DNA of 64,000 bases from Ancylothrix sp036704045. GTDB taxonomy: Bacteria; Cyanobacteriota; Cyanobacteriia; Cyanobacteriales; Oscillatoriaceae. The notes beneath the pieces are model-generated. The model saw only the letters and a list, made by a program, of their open reading frames with translations, had not been told where the DNA came from and searched no databases. The number at the start of each line of letters is the position of its first letter. Positions within the stretch are counted from its first letter, which is position 1. Below are positions 43,587-52,046 of this stretch, piece after piece. Both the position numbers and the translations under genes were made by a program. The stretch spans positions 248,001 to 312,000 of the forward strand of contig DATNQM010000022.1 in NCBI GenBank assembly GCA_036704045.1. Direction: 5' to 3'.

Positions 43587-44996
43587 ATGAAACAAATAAA
43601 CCTACCCTCAACACCCCCAAAACCTCAACCAATCAAACTCCAAAAAATCGCCACCCTTCCCCCCATCAACCTCAACAAAATACCTACCCCAAACAAGCCT
43701 CAAAAACCCCGAAAAACCGAAGAAATAATGGGAGATATTCAAAACCTCCAAACCGAAAAAATTACCCCCCTAGAATGGATTTATTGCCTATACACAAAAC
43801 CCCAATGGGATAAACAAAACCCCGATTTAGCCATCCCAACCGCAGAAACAATCTGGCAAGAAGCCATCAAAAACCCCGCCATCAAAAACCCCTTAATTTG
43901 GCGATTATCCCTCCATCAAACCAACAACCAAACCTCACTCCCCCCCTCATTAATAGAAACCTTCCCCACCTTTGCCAACAACGCCAAAGGCAACGACACC
44001 TACGCCGTCCAAATTATCAACACACTCCCCCATCCAGACGCGTCAAAAAACCTCGCTAAACTTAGCTGGCAATACGCCATAACCCCCCAACAACTCAGCC
44101 AAAAAGCAGGAATACCCCCTTGGTTATCCCCCATTCAAAACGCCTATAACTATCTTGCCGGCATCTTTCCCCCAGGCAGCAACCCCAACAAAAAAGAAGC
44201 CGAATGGTTATTAAATTGCCTACAAGAAATGTTTCCCCAACAGCAAATTATCGCCACCGAAGAACTACTCACAAAAATATCTCCCGATGTCGCTATAAAA
44301 ATGCCTCAAGTTCTCGAATTTATCCAAGAAAATTTTAACCAAAATCAACTTTCTCCCAGCGCTAAAACTATTTTAAACAAGTGCATTAGTGCCATCAACT
44401 ACAGCAAATTTGAACAACTGATAAACCTCCTAGCGCGAATGTTACGCCTCGAAGATTACGACAGGCAAAAACTCGAAGAAAAACGCGATTTTTGGGCAAA
44501 CTACAGCGAACGTATCCAAAAAATTCGTTTTTTATTACCCCAAACCTCCATCGACACCCTTGGCTATCAACTACAGCAAAAAGTTGATACTTTCAAAAAA
44601 AATGAACCCACAGAAGCTTTTATATTTGCCTTTGAAAAAAGCATTGTAATTGAAATTTTACGCGATCAAACCAACGAAGCCCACTGGCTACCCCGTACCC
44701 CACAAAACGAACGATTATTATTTCAAAGTAGCGGTTTAACCTTAAAAAGAATTCGCAGCTTAGAAACCGAAATACACGACCGAGTTGATCTATGGCAATT
44801 CTTTTATCAAAACTTCTTACAGCAAAAAAACATCCACCCCAACGACAACACAGAATACTTCAAAGGCTTACCCAGAAACACAGGCCGGTATAGCCAAACA
44901 ACCGGCCTTCAACTACCCACCGGCCCAGAACTAAAACAAAGAGAAAAACAACTCAAACAATGGCAAAAACAAATCCAAGAATTAACTAAAAAATGA
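43587..44996 (+). CDS. zorC: ZorC-like EH-signature protein
   Basis: The 469-residue soluble protein has a Pro/Lys-rich N-terminal linker (1-45), a long helical middle, RDFWANYSERIQKIRFLLP near 300-318, and a C-terminal block with Glu356 (VIEILRDQTN), EAHWLPRT (His366), then GLTLKRIRSLETEIHDR (His397). The FW-Y element followed by a conserved Glu and His fits the EH_Signature domain of ZorC, a DNA-binding effector of type I Zorya. Location right after zorA and zorB supports the call. The final 40 residues are coiled coil. No zorD follows. The assignment rests on motif and context and needs a profile search. Confidence 0.62.
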   Translation: MKQINLPSTPPKPQPIKLQKIATLPPINLNKIPTPNKPQKPRKTEEIMGDIQNLQTEKITPLEWIYCLYTKPQWDKQNPDLAIPTAETIWQEAIKNPAIKNPLIWRLSLHQTNNQTSLPPSLIETFPTFANNAKGNDTYAVQIINTLPHPDASKNLAKLSWQYAITPQQLSQKAGIPPWLSPIQNAYNYLAGIFPPGSNPNKKEAEWLLNCLQEMFPQQQIIATEELLTKISPDVAIKMPQVLEFIQENFNQNQLSPSAKTILNKCISAINYSKFEQLINLLARMLRLEDYDRQKLEEKRDFWANYSERIQKIRFLLPQTSIDTLGYQLQQKVDTFKKNEPTEAFIFAFEKSIVIEILRDQTNEAHWLPRTPQNERLLFQSSGLTLKRIRSLETEIHDRVDLWQFFYQNFLQQKNIHPNDNTEYFKGLPRNTGRYSQTTGLQLPTGPELKQREKQLKQWQKQIQELTKK

Positions 44997-45179
44997 CAAA
45001 AATAGCAATTTTATATAAAGCATTTAATTAAATATACAAGCTTTTTTCAACTCCGAAAAAGGAGCAGAGAAACACAGATGATTTATAAATACCCTCTGTC
45101 TCCTCCGCACTCACCGACAGCAAAACTCTGCATTTAAAAAAACCCATTGGGTAAACAGAAAATTCCAAAACACAAAACC

Positions 45180-45560
45180 CTAATATTGACCATCTCTGCG
45201 CCCCAATTCGTACACACCACAACCGATACAAGCAATCATTCCCACACTAATAGCCCAGGAACGATCCAAAGCCCACTCAACACCATAGTTGCATAAAGAA
45301 CCAATGACAAAAAAAGGCACAACACTAAACAAAGAAGCATAAAAAGTATTTTGGGCTTCTCGACCTTTCTTTGTTTGGATAAACTCTTTTTCAGAAATAT
45401 AAAGGAATCTTTCGGCAAAATTAAACCAGCGAGTTAATTGCAAAATCACCCACTCACTCAAAGGCGAAAAACCCAAATAAAGAGCCAGAGTCCACAAACC
45501 GGCCCCAGCAATTGTAGTCGCATCCAGTGCTATTCTAAACGGAAAAATTTCTTCAAACAT
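45180..45560 (-). CDS. Small membrane protein, function unknown
   Basis: The 126-residue protein has three hydrophobic segments (FRIALDATTIAGAGLWTLAL; ASLFSVVPFFVIGSLCNYGV; ISVGMIACIGCGVYELG) with a charged loop between the first two (EKEFIQTKKGREAQNT). It lacks a signal for export beyond the membrane. I do not recognise the family. The 180-bp gap between it and the ZorC-like gene holds a degenerate CTCTGT/CACAGA-type sequence but no gene, so it marks the end of the defence locus. Confidence 0.7.
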   Translation of the reverse strand: MFEEIFPFRIALDATTIAGAGLWTLALYLGFSPLSEWVILQLTRWFNFAERFLYISEKEFIQTKKGREAQNTFYASLFSVVPFFVIGSLCNYGVEWALDRSWAISVGMIACIGCGVYELGRRDGQY

Positions 45561-45738
45561 GGGAAATATGGCAGTAAGCTAATTAGCAAAAGTAACAACG
45601 ATTGTAAACAAAATTGAGAAATTTCACCTAAAGATAAGTCCGTCTGCTTTATAACCCTAACCATTGTCAACATCCCCAATTAACCGATAACAAAATCACC
45701 TAAAAGTGTGCTTTAATGGTTTTCCTGATTGGGTGCAT

Positions 45739-45803
45739 AGAGCCAGGAAACCTTGGCTAGCTCTGTTGCAGAACACTTTAAAAATTAAGTGAAACAACTT
45801 CTG
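45739..45803 (+). promoter_or_regulatory. Structured RNA leader upstream of the M23 peptidase gene (possible riboswitch)
   Basis: Two adjacent hairpins can form in the 5' region. One joins AGAGCCAGG (45739-45747) to CCTTGG..CTCT (45751-45764). The other nests CACTT/AAGTG (45774-45778 with 45787-45791) inside CAGAA/TTCTG (45769-45773 with 45799-45803). c-di-AMP (ydaO) riboswitches commonly control cell-wall peptidases in cyanobacteria, so that class is worth testing, but I could not match its consensus. Confidence 0.35.
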
Positions 45804-45873
45804 CCGCGCTGAGCAAAAAATTCTCTAAAACAAACAACATTTTATATAATCTGGCGGTTGAGGAGCCTCATAC

Positions 45874-46584
45874 ATGATCAAGCAAATGGGTTTTTTGATC
45901 TTAAAAATCGGACAGATAATTGATGCCTCCCTAGGACGCAAAAACGGACAACTTCAAAAACCCCTTCAATTGTTAACTTCAAAATCACGTCTGGGAAGGA
46001 CAATCTTACTAGCCGGTCTCAGCTTAATCGCAGTCATTGCCATCGCCACGCGGCCCGAAGTTGTTACCGCACAAGCAACAGACCCCAATCAAATAGCCAC
46101 CGGCAGTACATGGCAAGGAGCATCATTTCCCGTTGAAAACTTCCAAGAATACACCTCAGTCTTTGGCCCCCGTTCCAGCGGATTTCATTATGGCCTAGAC
46201 CTGGCTGCACCCCAAGGTAGCTACATTCGTAACTGGTGGTCTGGTCAAATAGTAGAAGTCATTGATGACTCCCGTTGCGGCACCGGCCTCGTCATTCAAT
46301 CCGGCACCTGGGAACACGTTTACTGTCACATGGAAGGAGCAGTAGGCAAAGCATCCGGTCGCAAATACCTGATCGACCGCACCGGCGGCATTCAAATATG
46401 GGAAGGCCAGCAAGTCAACGCCGGCACCCGCATCGGTCGAGTCGGCATGAGCGGACGAACAAGCGGCCCCCACCTGCACTGGGGTTTAAGATACTCCAAC
46501 CAATGGGTAGACCCCGCCATAGTCCTCCGCGCCATGTACGGGCAGCAAACCACCAACTACTCCCAACAACCCCAAGGATATTAA
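45874..46584 (+). CDS. M23-family (LytM) metallopeptidase, envelope-associated
   Basis: One membrane segment lies near residues 45-62 (RTILLAGLSLIAVIAIA), then a secreted LytM domain with the zinc ligands HxxxD in SSGFHYGLDLAAPQGSYI and HxH in TSGPHLHWGLRYSN, plus the conserved GQQVNAGTRIGRVG strand. LytM enzymes cleave peptide cross-links of peptidoglycan, and the metal-binding residues look intact here, so it should be active. GAGGAG lies eight bases upstream of the ATG. The long structured leader suggests post-transcriptional control. Confidence 0.9.
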   Translation: MIKQMGFLILKIGQIIDASLGRKNGQLQKPLQLLTSKSRLGRTILLAGLSLIAVIAIATRPEVVTAQATDPNQIATGSTWQGASFPVENFQEYTSVFGPRSSGFHYGLDLAAPQGSYIRNWWSGQIVEVIDDSRCGTGLVIQSGTWEHVYCHMEGAVGKASGRKYLIDRTGGIQIWEGQQVNAGTRIGRVGMSGRTSGPHLHWGLRYSNQWVDPAIVLRAMYGQQTTNYSQQPQGY

Positions 46585-46660
46585 AAGAGGACAGGGGCAT
46601 CTCACCCCCAGCCTCCCCATTTAGGGGCCCGAACAAATAGGGCCACCACATCCGACAGCC

Positions 46661-48595
46661 TTAACTAGAGGTTTTTTGATGGTCGGGCAATTTTGTGTAT
46701 TGAGACACAATTTCTCGGAATTGCTCACCCTCAATCGTTTCTTGGTCAAGCAAAATATCCACCAGCCGGTCTACCAACTGGCGATTTTCCCCAATCAACC
46801 GCCGAGCCGTCTCATAGCTTTCAAAAACCATAGACCTTACACAGCGGTCAATTTCGCTAGAAACCTCTTCAGAGCACTCCGAACGAGCCATCCAATCTCG
46901 ACCCAAAAACACCTCACCACCAGAGCCTTCTAGCGCCATTGGCCCCAGCTTCGACATCCCCCAACGTGCGACCATATCCCGCGCCGTATCAGCCACATAA
47001 CGAATATCCGACGCCGCACCCGTCGTTATTTCCGTTTCGCCAAAAACTTCCGCTTCGGCCGCCCGTCCGCCGAGGGCAATCGTGATTCTATCAAGCATCC
47101 AAGCGCGAGTATAAAGACCACTATCCACCATTTCCTCGTTAAACACCTGCTGAGAAAATCCGCCGGTACCCCCAGAGCGAGGAATAATAGTCACCTTATT
47201 TAATGGATCAGCATTCTTTAAAAGCGTTGATAACAAAGCATGACCAATTTCATGATATGCAATTAAACGTTTTTTCTTGCTATCTAATAGCGGTGTCAAA
47301 CTTAGGCCAATAGTGATCCGGTCAATGGCATCATCTATTTCTTGATCGCCAATCGAATCTTTACGCCGGCGGGCCGTTAAAATCGCTGCCTCGTTCATCA
47401 AATTTGCCAAATCAGCCCCAGAAAAACCAGGAGTCCGGCGGGCAATTGTTTCCAAAGAAACATCTGAAGAAAGCTTCTTATTGCGGGCATGAACTTGCAA
47501 AATCCCCAGACGTCCGTTATATCCAGGTAAATCAACCATCACCTGACGGTCAAACCGGCCCGGACGCAACAAAGCAGTATCCAGCACATCAGACCGGTTT
47601 GTTGCCGCAATAATAATCACGCCGCTGTTTCCCTCAAACCCATCCATTTCTGTAAGTAACTGGTTGAGAGTTTGTTCGCGTTCATCATTACCGCCGCCAA
47701 TTCCCGCGCCCCGCTGTCGGCCCACCGCGTCAATTTCATCAATAAACACCAAACACGGAGCATTTTCTTTTGCTTTGCGGAACAAGTCCCGCACACGAGA
47801 TGCGCCAACACCCACAAACATCTCGACAAATTCCGAACCAGACATACTAAAAAACGGCACACCGGCTTCCCCAGCAATAGCCTTAGCCAGCAAGGTTTTG
47901 CCCGTCCCCGGCGGCCCGATCAGTAACACGCCTTTAGGAATGCGCGCCCCAACAGCGGTAAACTTTTCTGGTTTTTTTAAGAAAGTAACAACTTCTTGTA
48001 ATTCTTCTTTGGCTTCTTCAATACCGGCCACATCATCAAACATAATGCCGGTTTTCGCTTCCATACTAAAACGCGCCCGCGACTTACCAAAATTCATCGC
48101 TTGGCCACCGGCTTGAGTTGACCGACGCAAAAGCATCATCAACCCACCAATCACCAACAATATTAAAAGTAAATTTGCCACCAACCCCATCGCCGCACTA
48201 TGATCCGCTGTTGGCTGAATATCCAGTTGGATTTTTTCCCCTTGTTTATTGCTATTGAGGACTTTTTGATAAATTTCTGGATAGTTCTCAAACAGCGTCA
48301 CTTCATACTCGCTGCGTTTACTGTCTTTGAGAGTGACTTTCGCTGTTTGCTGTGCCGGATCAATAATGATTTTTGATACCTGTCCTGCTTCTATTTGTTG
48401 CAGCAGTTCACTATAGGTTTTCGTTAATTTCTCTCCAGTTGCAAAGGCCGGTGTTAACAACACACTTTGCAACATCAGCCAGCCGACAGCTACGTTTCCT
48501 AGCCTTTGTGCCGTTTTGGACTTCCCTTGCCCTGGTTTTGATTTTTCCAAGGCTTGAGGTGGAGTTCTCCAAGCTTTTATCCAGTCACCTTTCAT
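46661..48595 (-). CDS. ftsH: ATP-dependent zinc metalloprotease FtsH
   Basis: The 644-residue membrane protease has two N-terminal transmembrane helices (about 35-52 and 136-156) flanking a small periplasmic or luminal domain. The AAA module has Walker A GPPGTGKT (227-234), Walker B CLVFIDEIDAVG and the second region of homology LLRPGRFDR. The protease domain has zinc motif HEIGH (448-452). FtsH degrades damaged membrane proteins, in cyanobacteria notably photosystem II D1, as hetero-oligomers of several paralogues. HEIGH in place of the common HEAGH suggests a specific paralogue (FtsH1-type is my guess). It has 680 bp of upstream sequence. Confidence 0.95.
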   Translation of the reverse strand: MKGDWIKAWRTPPQALEKSKPGQGKSKTAQRLGNVAVGWLMLQSVLLTPAFATGEKLTKTYSELLQQIEAGQVSKIIIDPAQQTAKVTLKDSKRSEYEVTLFENYPEIYQKVLNSNKQGEKIQLDIQPTADHSAAMGLVANLLLILLVIGGLMMLLRRSTQAGGQAMNFGKSRARFSMEAKTGIMFDDVAGIEEAKEELQEVVTFLKKPEKFTAVGARIPKGVLLIGPPGTGKTLLAKAIAGEAGVPFFSMSGSEFVEMFVGVGASRVRDLFRKAKENAPCLVFIDEIDAVGRQRGAGIGGGNDEREQTLNQLLTEMDGFEGNSGVIIIAATNRSDVLDTALLRPGRFDRQVMVDLPGYNGRLGILQVHARNKKLSSDVSLETIARRTPGFSGADLANLMNEAAILTARRRKDSIGDQEIDDAIDRITIGLSLTPLLDSKKKRLIAYHEIGHALLSTLLKNADPLNKVTIIPRSGGTGGFSQQVFNEEMVDSGLYTRAWMLDRITIALGGRAAEAEVFGETEITTGAASDIRYVADTARDMVARWGMSKLGPMALEGSGGEVFLGRDWMARSECSEEVSSEIDRCVRSMVFESYETARRLIGENRQLVDRLVDILLDQETIEGEQFREIVSQYTKLPDHQKTSS

Positions 48596-49274
48596 TCTTA
48601 ATACCGCCCTATTTGATTATCCAACGCACCGGCCAGTGTTTCGCCCGCCGTTGAGGTCTGTCTAATTCCTATTTTGACTGATCCCCTTAGTAGGTGTGGG
48701 GGGGATATCCGTTTTCTTTTTATACCCAAAAACTCTCTTAGCGGAATCATTATGAATTGTAGTTAGGTTTTTTTATAGCTGTTATTGTCGGCTTGATGTT
48801 TCTAAACTCTTTTCCCACAAGGCTTTCATTTTTCAATTTTTATTGCTTTTTAAAATCCCAGGCTTATAACAAGTCGTACTGACTTTGCCAAAATAGTTTT
48901 TATACCAATTTCCATAATTTTTACTACAGTTCAAGGAAGCCCCACCCTTTTAAAGTACCCCAAGAAGCGGGGAATATAGGGGGTATGTGTAGCAGTGTTT
49001 TACAGATTTGTTATTAGAAACATTTAAAACCTCAAAATTCGACCCCCGATAAAAAAACCGCCTATTTTAACCCTACTTCCGCCCTTTTTTTTTGTAAGTT
49101 GAACGAAGAAATTAGCGTCCAAATTAACATTTTTATTGTAGGCAAAAATAGGTTAAAGCAAGCGGGTTTTCATTTTTTGTCAAAAACAGGTTAAAGCAAC
49201 TGCTTTGCTTACCTTAAATTTTTCAGGCAAAATTACAAAAAATTTGCCCATAAAAATTCTTGAAATAGCCAACA
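48596..49274. other. 679-bp intergenic region between ftsH and the ferrochelatase-like gene
   Basis: No gene was found. It carries the ftsH promoter region and, near its far end, the two 19-bp direct repeats listed separately. A GC-rich island at 48930-48990 (GCCCCACCC... AAGCGGGGAATATAGGGGG) stands out from the AT-rich surroundings and has weak pairing potential. Confidence 0.5.
49143..49199. repeat. Two 19-bp direct repeats, 38-bp period
   Basis: CAAAAA(T/C)AGGTTAAAGCAA occurs at 49143-49161 and 49181-49199 with one mismatch. The spacing is close to an integral number of helical turns, as expected for a protein-binding operator, but the repeats lie downstream of the ferrochelatase-like gene and far from the ftsH start. 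Confidence 0.75.
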
Positions 49275-50432
49275 TTAATGATGATGGTGATGTCCACCAT
49301 GCTCATGATGATGACCATGATCATGATGAGAATGGCTATGAACTTTCGCTTGCAAATTAACTGCAAGGGCTTGTTCAGCAAACAACGCCTCAATCTGTGG
49401 ATTAGCCCATTCTGCCGCCATTGCTAAAAAATCATCTCGATCATTTACACAAGGCATTTGCACAAAACTTACATCCGAAGAACGACGCTGGAGACCTTCA
49501 ATAATATGTTCCACATCCAACAGCGTCTCGTGATTTTCGGTGGCAAAACCAATCGGCATCATGACAATGGCTTTTGCACCCAAATAAATCAAATTGCTTG
49601 CTGCTTGTTTGACATCTGGTTGAGTCCATTCAATCAAAGGCGTATCATGGTTCAACCAACCCACAGAAATTAAAGGAAACTTATTAATTAAACGTTCGCG
49701 GACTCGTTCATAAAGAGCCTCACTTTCCAGAATCCCCGAAGTATAACCCTTAGCTTTATGAGGACAACCATGATTCATTAAAACAATACCAACTTGGGAA
49801 GGCAAATATTTATCTGCCAAATCAGTAGCTACTTTTTCTTCCACCATTCGAGCCAACAAATCGAGATAACCAGGCTCATTATAAAATGAAGGAATATAGC
49901 GCTGACCTTTCACCCAGTGTTCCTCACCTTCCGCCTGAGCCAAAGCATTATTAACTTGCTCAACAGCAATACCACTGGTAAAAATTGAATCAACAACTAA
50001 CAAAGGATAAATCAGAATTTTGTCAAAACCTTCGGCCTTAATTTCTGCTAAAACTTGGTGGGGTAAAAAAGGAGCACAGAAGTTAAAAGCTTTAAAGACT
50101 TTAATTTTATCGCCCCAACGGTGTTGGAGGTGATGTTCAATACCGGCCCGTTGTTTTTCAAAAATCGCATTGTGGGGAGAAATAAAATCGTGATGAGTGT
50201 GTCCCCATTCGTGCCGGTCAAACATTGCCAAAAGACGGGCCAAAGGCGGATAAATCCAACTTGGCACCGGCGCAAATTTTGCCGTCAATAAATTTAAAGC
50301 TTGTTCATTATAGTTGGCGAAATCTTCGTAAGATTCTACCTCACCATAGCCCATCAGCAAAACAGCAACACGGTCATTGCCGGTGGCTTCTGAATGCGAA
50401 TGTGTATGTAATTTTTCAGGAGTTGCAACCAC
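49275..50432 (-). CDS. Ferrochelatase-family protein (HemH paralogue) with His-rich tail
   Basis: A GTG at 50430-50432 with GGAG eight bases upstream gives the likely start (VVATPEKLHTHSHSEATG); a longer frame to 50471 is less plausible. The chelatase fold is indicated by VAVLLMGYGEVESYEDFANY, DKILIYPLLVVDSIFTSGIA, VGIVLMNHGCPHKAKGYTSG and IGFATENHETLLDVEHIIE. The canonical NLGGP motif of HemH is replaced by LLMGYGEVES, so this is a paralogue, possibly for another metal or tetrapyrrole. The last 20 or so residues are nearly all His with a few Asp, Glu, Gly and Ser, a clear metal-binding tail. No haem genes are adjacent. Confidence 0.8.
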   Translation of the reverse strand: MVATPEKLHTHSHSEATGNDRVAVLLMGYGEVESYEDFANYNEQALNLLTAKFAPVPSWIYPPLARLLAMFDRHEWGHTHHDFISPHNAIFEKQRAGIEHHLQHRWGDKIKVFKAFNFCAPFLPHQVLAEIKAEGFDKILIYPLLVVDSIFTSGIAVEQVNNALAQAEGEEHWVKGQRYIPSFYNEPGYLDLLARMVEEKVATDLADKYLPSQVGIVLMNHGCPHKAKGYTSGILESEALYERVRERLINKFPLISVGWLNHDTPLIEWTQPDVKQAASNLIYLGAKAIVMMPIGFATENHETLLDVEHIIEGLQRRSSDVSFVQMPCVNDRDDFLAMAAEWANPQIEALFAEQALAVNLQAKVHSHSHHDHGHHHEHGGHHHHH

Positions 50433-50531
50433 TTGAATATTCTCCAGTAAGTGTATCGCCCAGACACACAACTAGAGGCATTTGGGAAAGTGTTTGCTTC
50501 ATCCTTTGCCAACAAAGTGTGTCTGTAAAAT

Positions 50532-52046
50532 TTATTTTAGCATCCCTGGGGGGGGGATGGCTTTATCGTTACAGGAATACACAACGACTTTATCACGGCC
50601 CTCTTTTTTGGCCTGATAAAGGGCTGCATCGGCGGCACCTAATACAGCAGAAGCGGTTTCTCCGTGTTCAGGAAAACAAGCGACACCTAAAGACAGGGTA
50701 ATAGAACCTAAAAATTGACCGCGTTGTTTAACATTTAAATGTTTAACACCTTCGCGTAAATGTTCGGCGCGTTGCCTTGCAACTTCTAAAGGTGCATCGG
50801 GTAAAATTAAGGTTAATTCTTCCCCTCCATACCGGCAAGGAATATCGGAACCTCGGATATATTTTTTTAAAAATATTCCTAATTCTTGCAAGACTAAATC
50901 ACCGGCTTCGTGACCAAAAGTATCGTTAAAAATTTTAAAATGATCGACATCAAGCATGATAATAGATAGATTTTTTTTTGCCCGAAGCGCCCTCAAAAGT
51001 TCTTGACTTAAAAATTCTTCCATATAACGTCTATTATATAAGCCAGTGAGGGGGTCTCGAATACTTTGATTTTGTAGTGTTTCTCGTAGTTTTAAGTTAG
51101 CTAAAGATAAAGAAATATGCTCAGTTACGGTTAGGGCGAGTAATTGTTTTGCTGCGGTTAAAAAACCAGTTTCTTGAGAGATAAAATATAAAATTCCTAA
51201 AACTTCTCCTTGGGCCAATAAAGGAATACAGCAATATTGAGCCGGTGGTTGATTAAAATGGCTACAAATCACACAGGGTTCAGAATTCAAAACAACCAGT
51301 GGTTTTCCTCGCTGCAATGCCCAACATTGATGGGCCGGAAATACCATTTCACTCATTAAAATACTGCCCCAAGTTGCTACAGCTTCGAGGATTTTTTTAT
51401 CTTGGTTTAGGACAAAAAGACTACCACTTAAGTTAGGAAAAAGAGATTGGGTATAATTAGCAACAACTTTATAAGCTTCTTCAACACTAAGACAAGCTTG
51501 GAGTGATTCACTCATTTCACTTAGTTGTGTTAATTCAAAATTGCGCTCTTCGAGTTCTTTTGTTTTTTCATATAAATTTTGTTGTGCTTGTTTCCGTTCT
51601 TCAATTTCTACCAGTGCCCGGTCTCGCACTTTGCGATAATCGTGAATACGATTTGTGAGATCCGTGACATCTTCTACCACCAAAAGAGCATAAAAACCGC
51701 TATCAGTTAATCGACGTACCGCCGTCACAGTTGTATGTTGAATGCGTAATTTTTCATTGGGTAAAGTGGAGGGAAGAATATGTTTATGAAGTTGAGAAGA
51801 GAAAATTGTCGGGGGGCCTCCTTCAAAAACTTGTTTTAACCGGCTAAGATATTTAGGCGAATTTAAATGAGGGAAAAACTCACAAATGGTAATTCCTAAA
51901 ATTTGATTTTTTTTAATTTTTGTCCAGTCTTCCAAACACTTATTCCAAAAAACTACAATCAAATCTTCCCGCAGAACACAAGCGCCCACTGGTATTTGAT
52001 CGAGAATTTCAAACTTATCTTTAACACTATTAATTTCTTCGTTCAT
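50532..52046 (-). CDS. PAS-GAF-GGDEF diguanylate cyclase
   Basis: The 504-residue soluble protein has a PAS domain (ILDQIPVGACVLREDLIVVF), a coiled coil, a GAF domain with cysteine clusters (CWALQRGKPLVV, CVICSHFNQPP, YCCIPLLAQGEVLGILYF) and a GGDEF domain with active-site GGEEL preceded five residues earlier by an RGSD inhibitory (I-site) motif. It should make c-di-GMP with product feedback. It is the last gene of a three-gene minus-strand operon and overlaps the CheC-like gene by four bases. Its GAF-GGDEF half is close to those of the two large GGDEF proteins further along. Confidence 0.94.
   Translation of the reverse strand: MNEEINSVKDKFEILDQIPVGACVLREDLIVVFWNKCLEDWTKIKKNQILGITICEFFPHLNSPKYLSRLKQVFEGGPPTIFSSQLHKHILPSTLPNEKLRIQHTTVTAVRRLTDSGFYALLVVEDVTDLTNRIHDYRKVRDRALVEIEERKQAQQNLYEKTKELEERNFELTQLSEMSESLQACLSVEEAYKVVANYTQSLFPNLSGSLFVLNQDKKILEAVATWGSILMSEMVFPAHQCWALQRGKPLVVLNSEPCVICSHFNQPPAQYCCIPLLAQGEVLGILYFISQETGFLTAAKQLLALTVTEHISLSLANLKLRETLQNQSIRDPLTGLYNRRYMEEFLSQELLRALRAKKNLSIIMLDVDHFKIFNDTFGHEAGDLVLQELGIFLKKYIRGSDIPCRYGGEELTLILPDAPLEVARQRAEHLREGVKHLNVKQRGQFLGSITLSLGVACFPEHGETASAVLGAADAALYQAKKEGRDKVVVYSCNDKAIPPPGMLK

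Noticed and set aside
47664..48116. 150-codon plus-strand frame opposite ftsH
   Set aside because: Entirely antisense to the conserved AAA domain of FtsH; translation has no coherent features.
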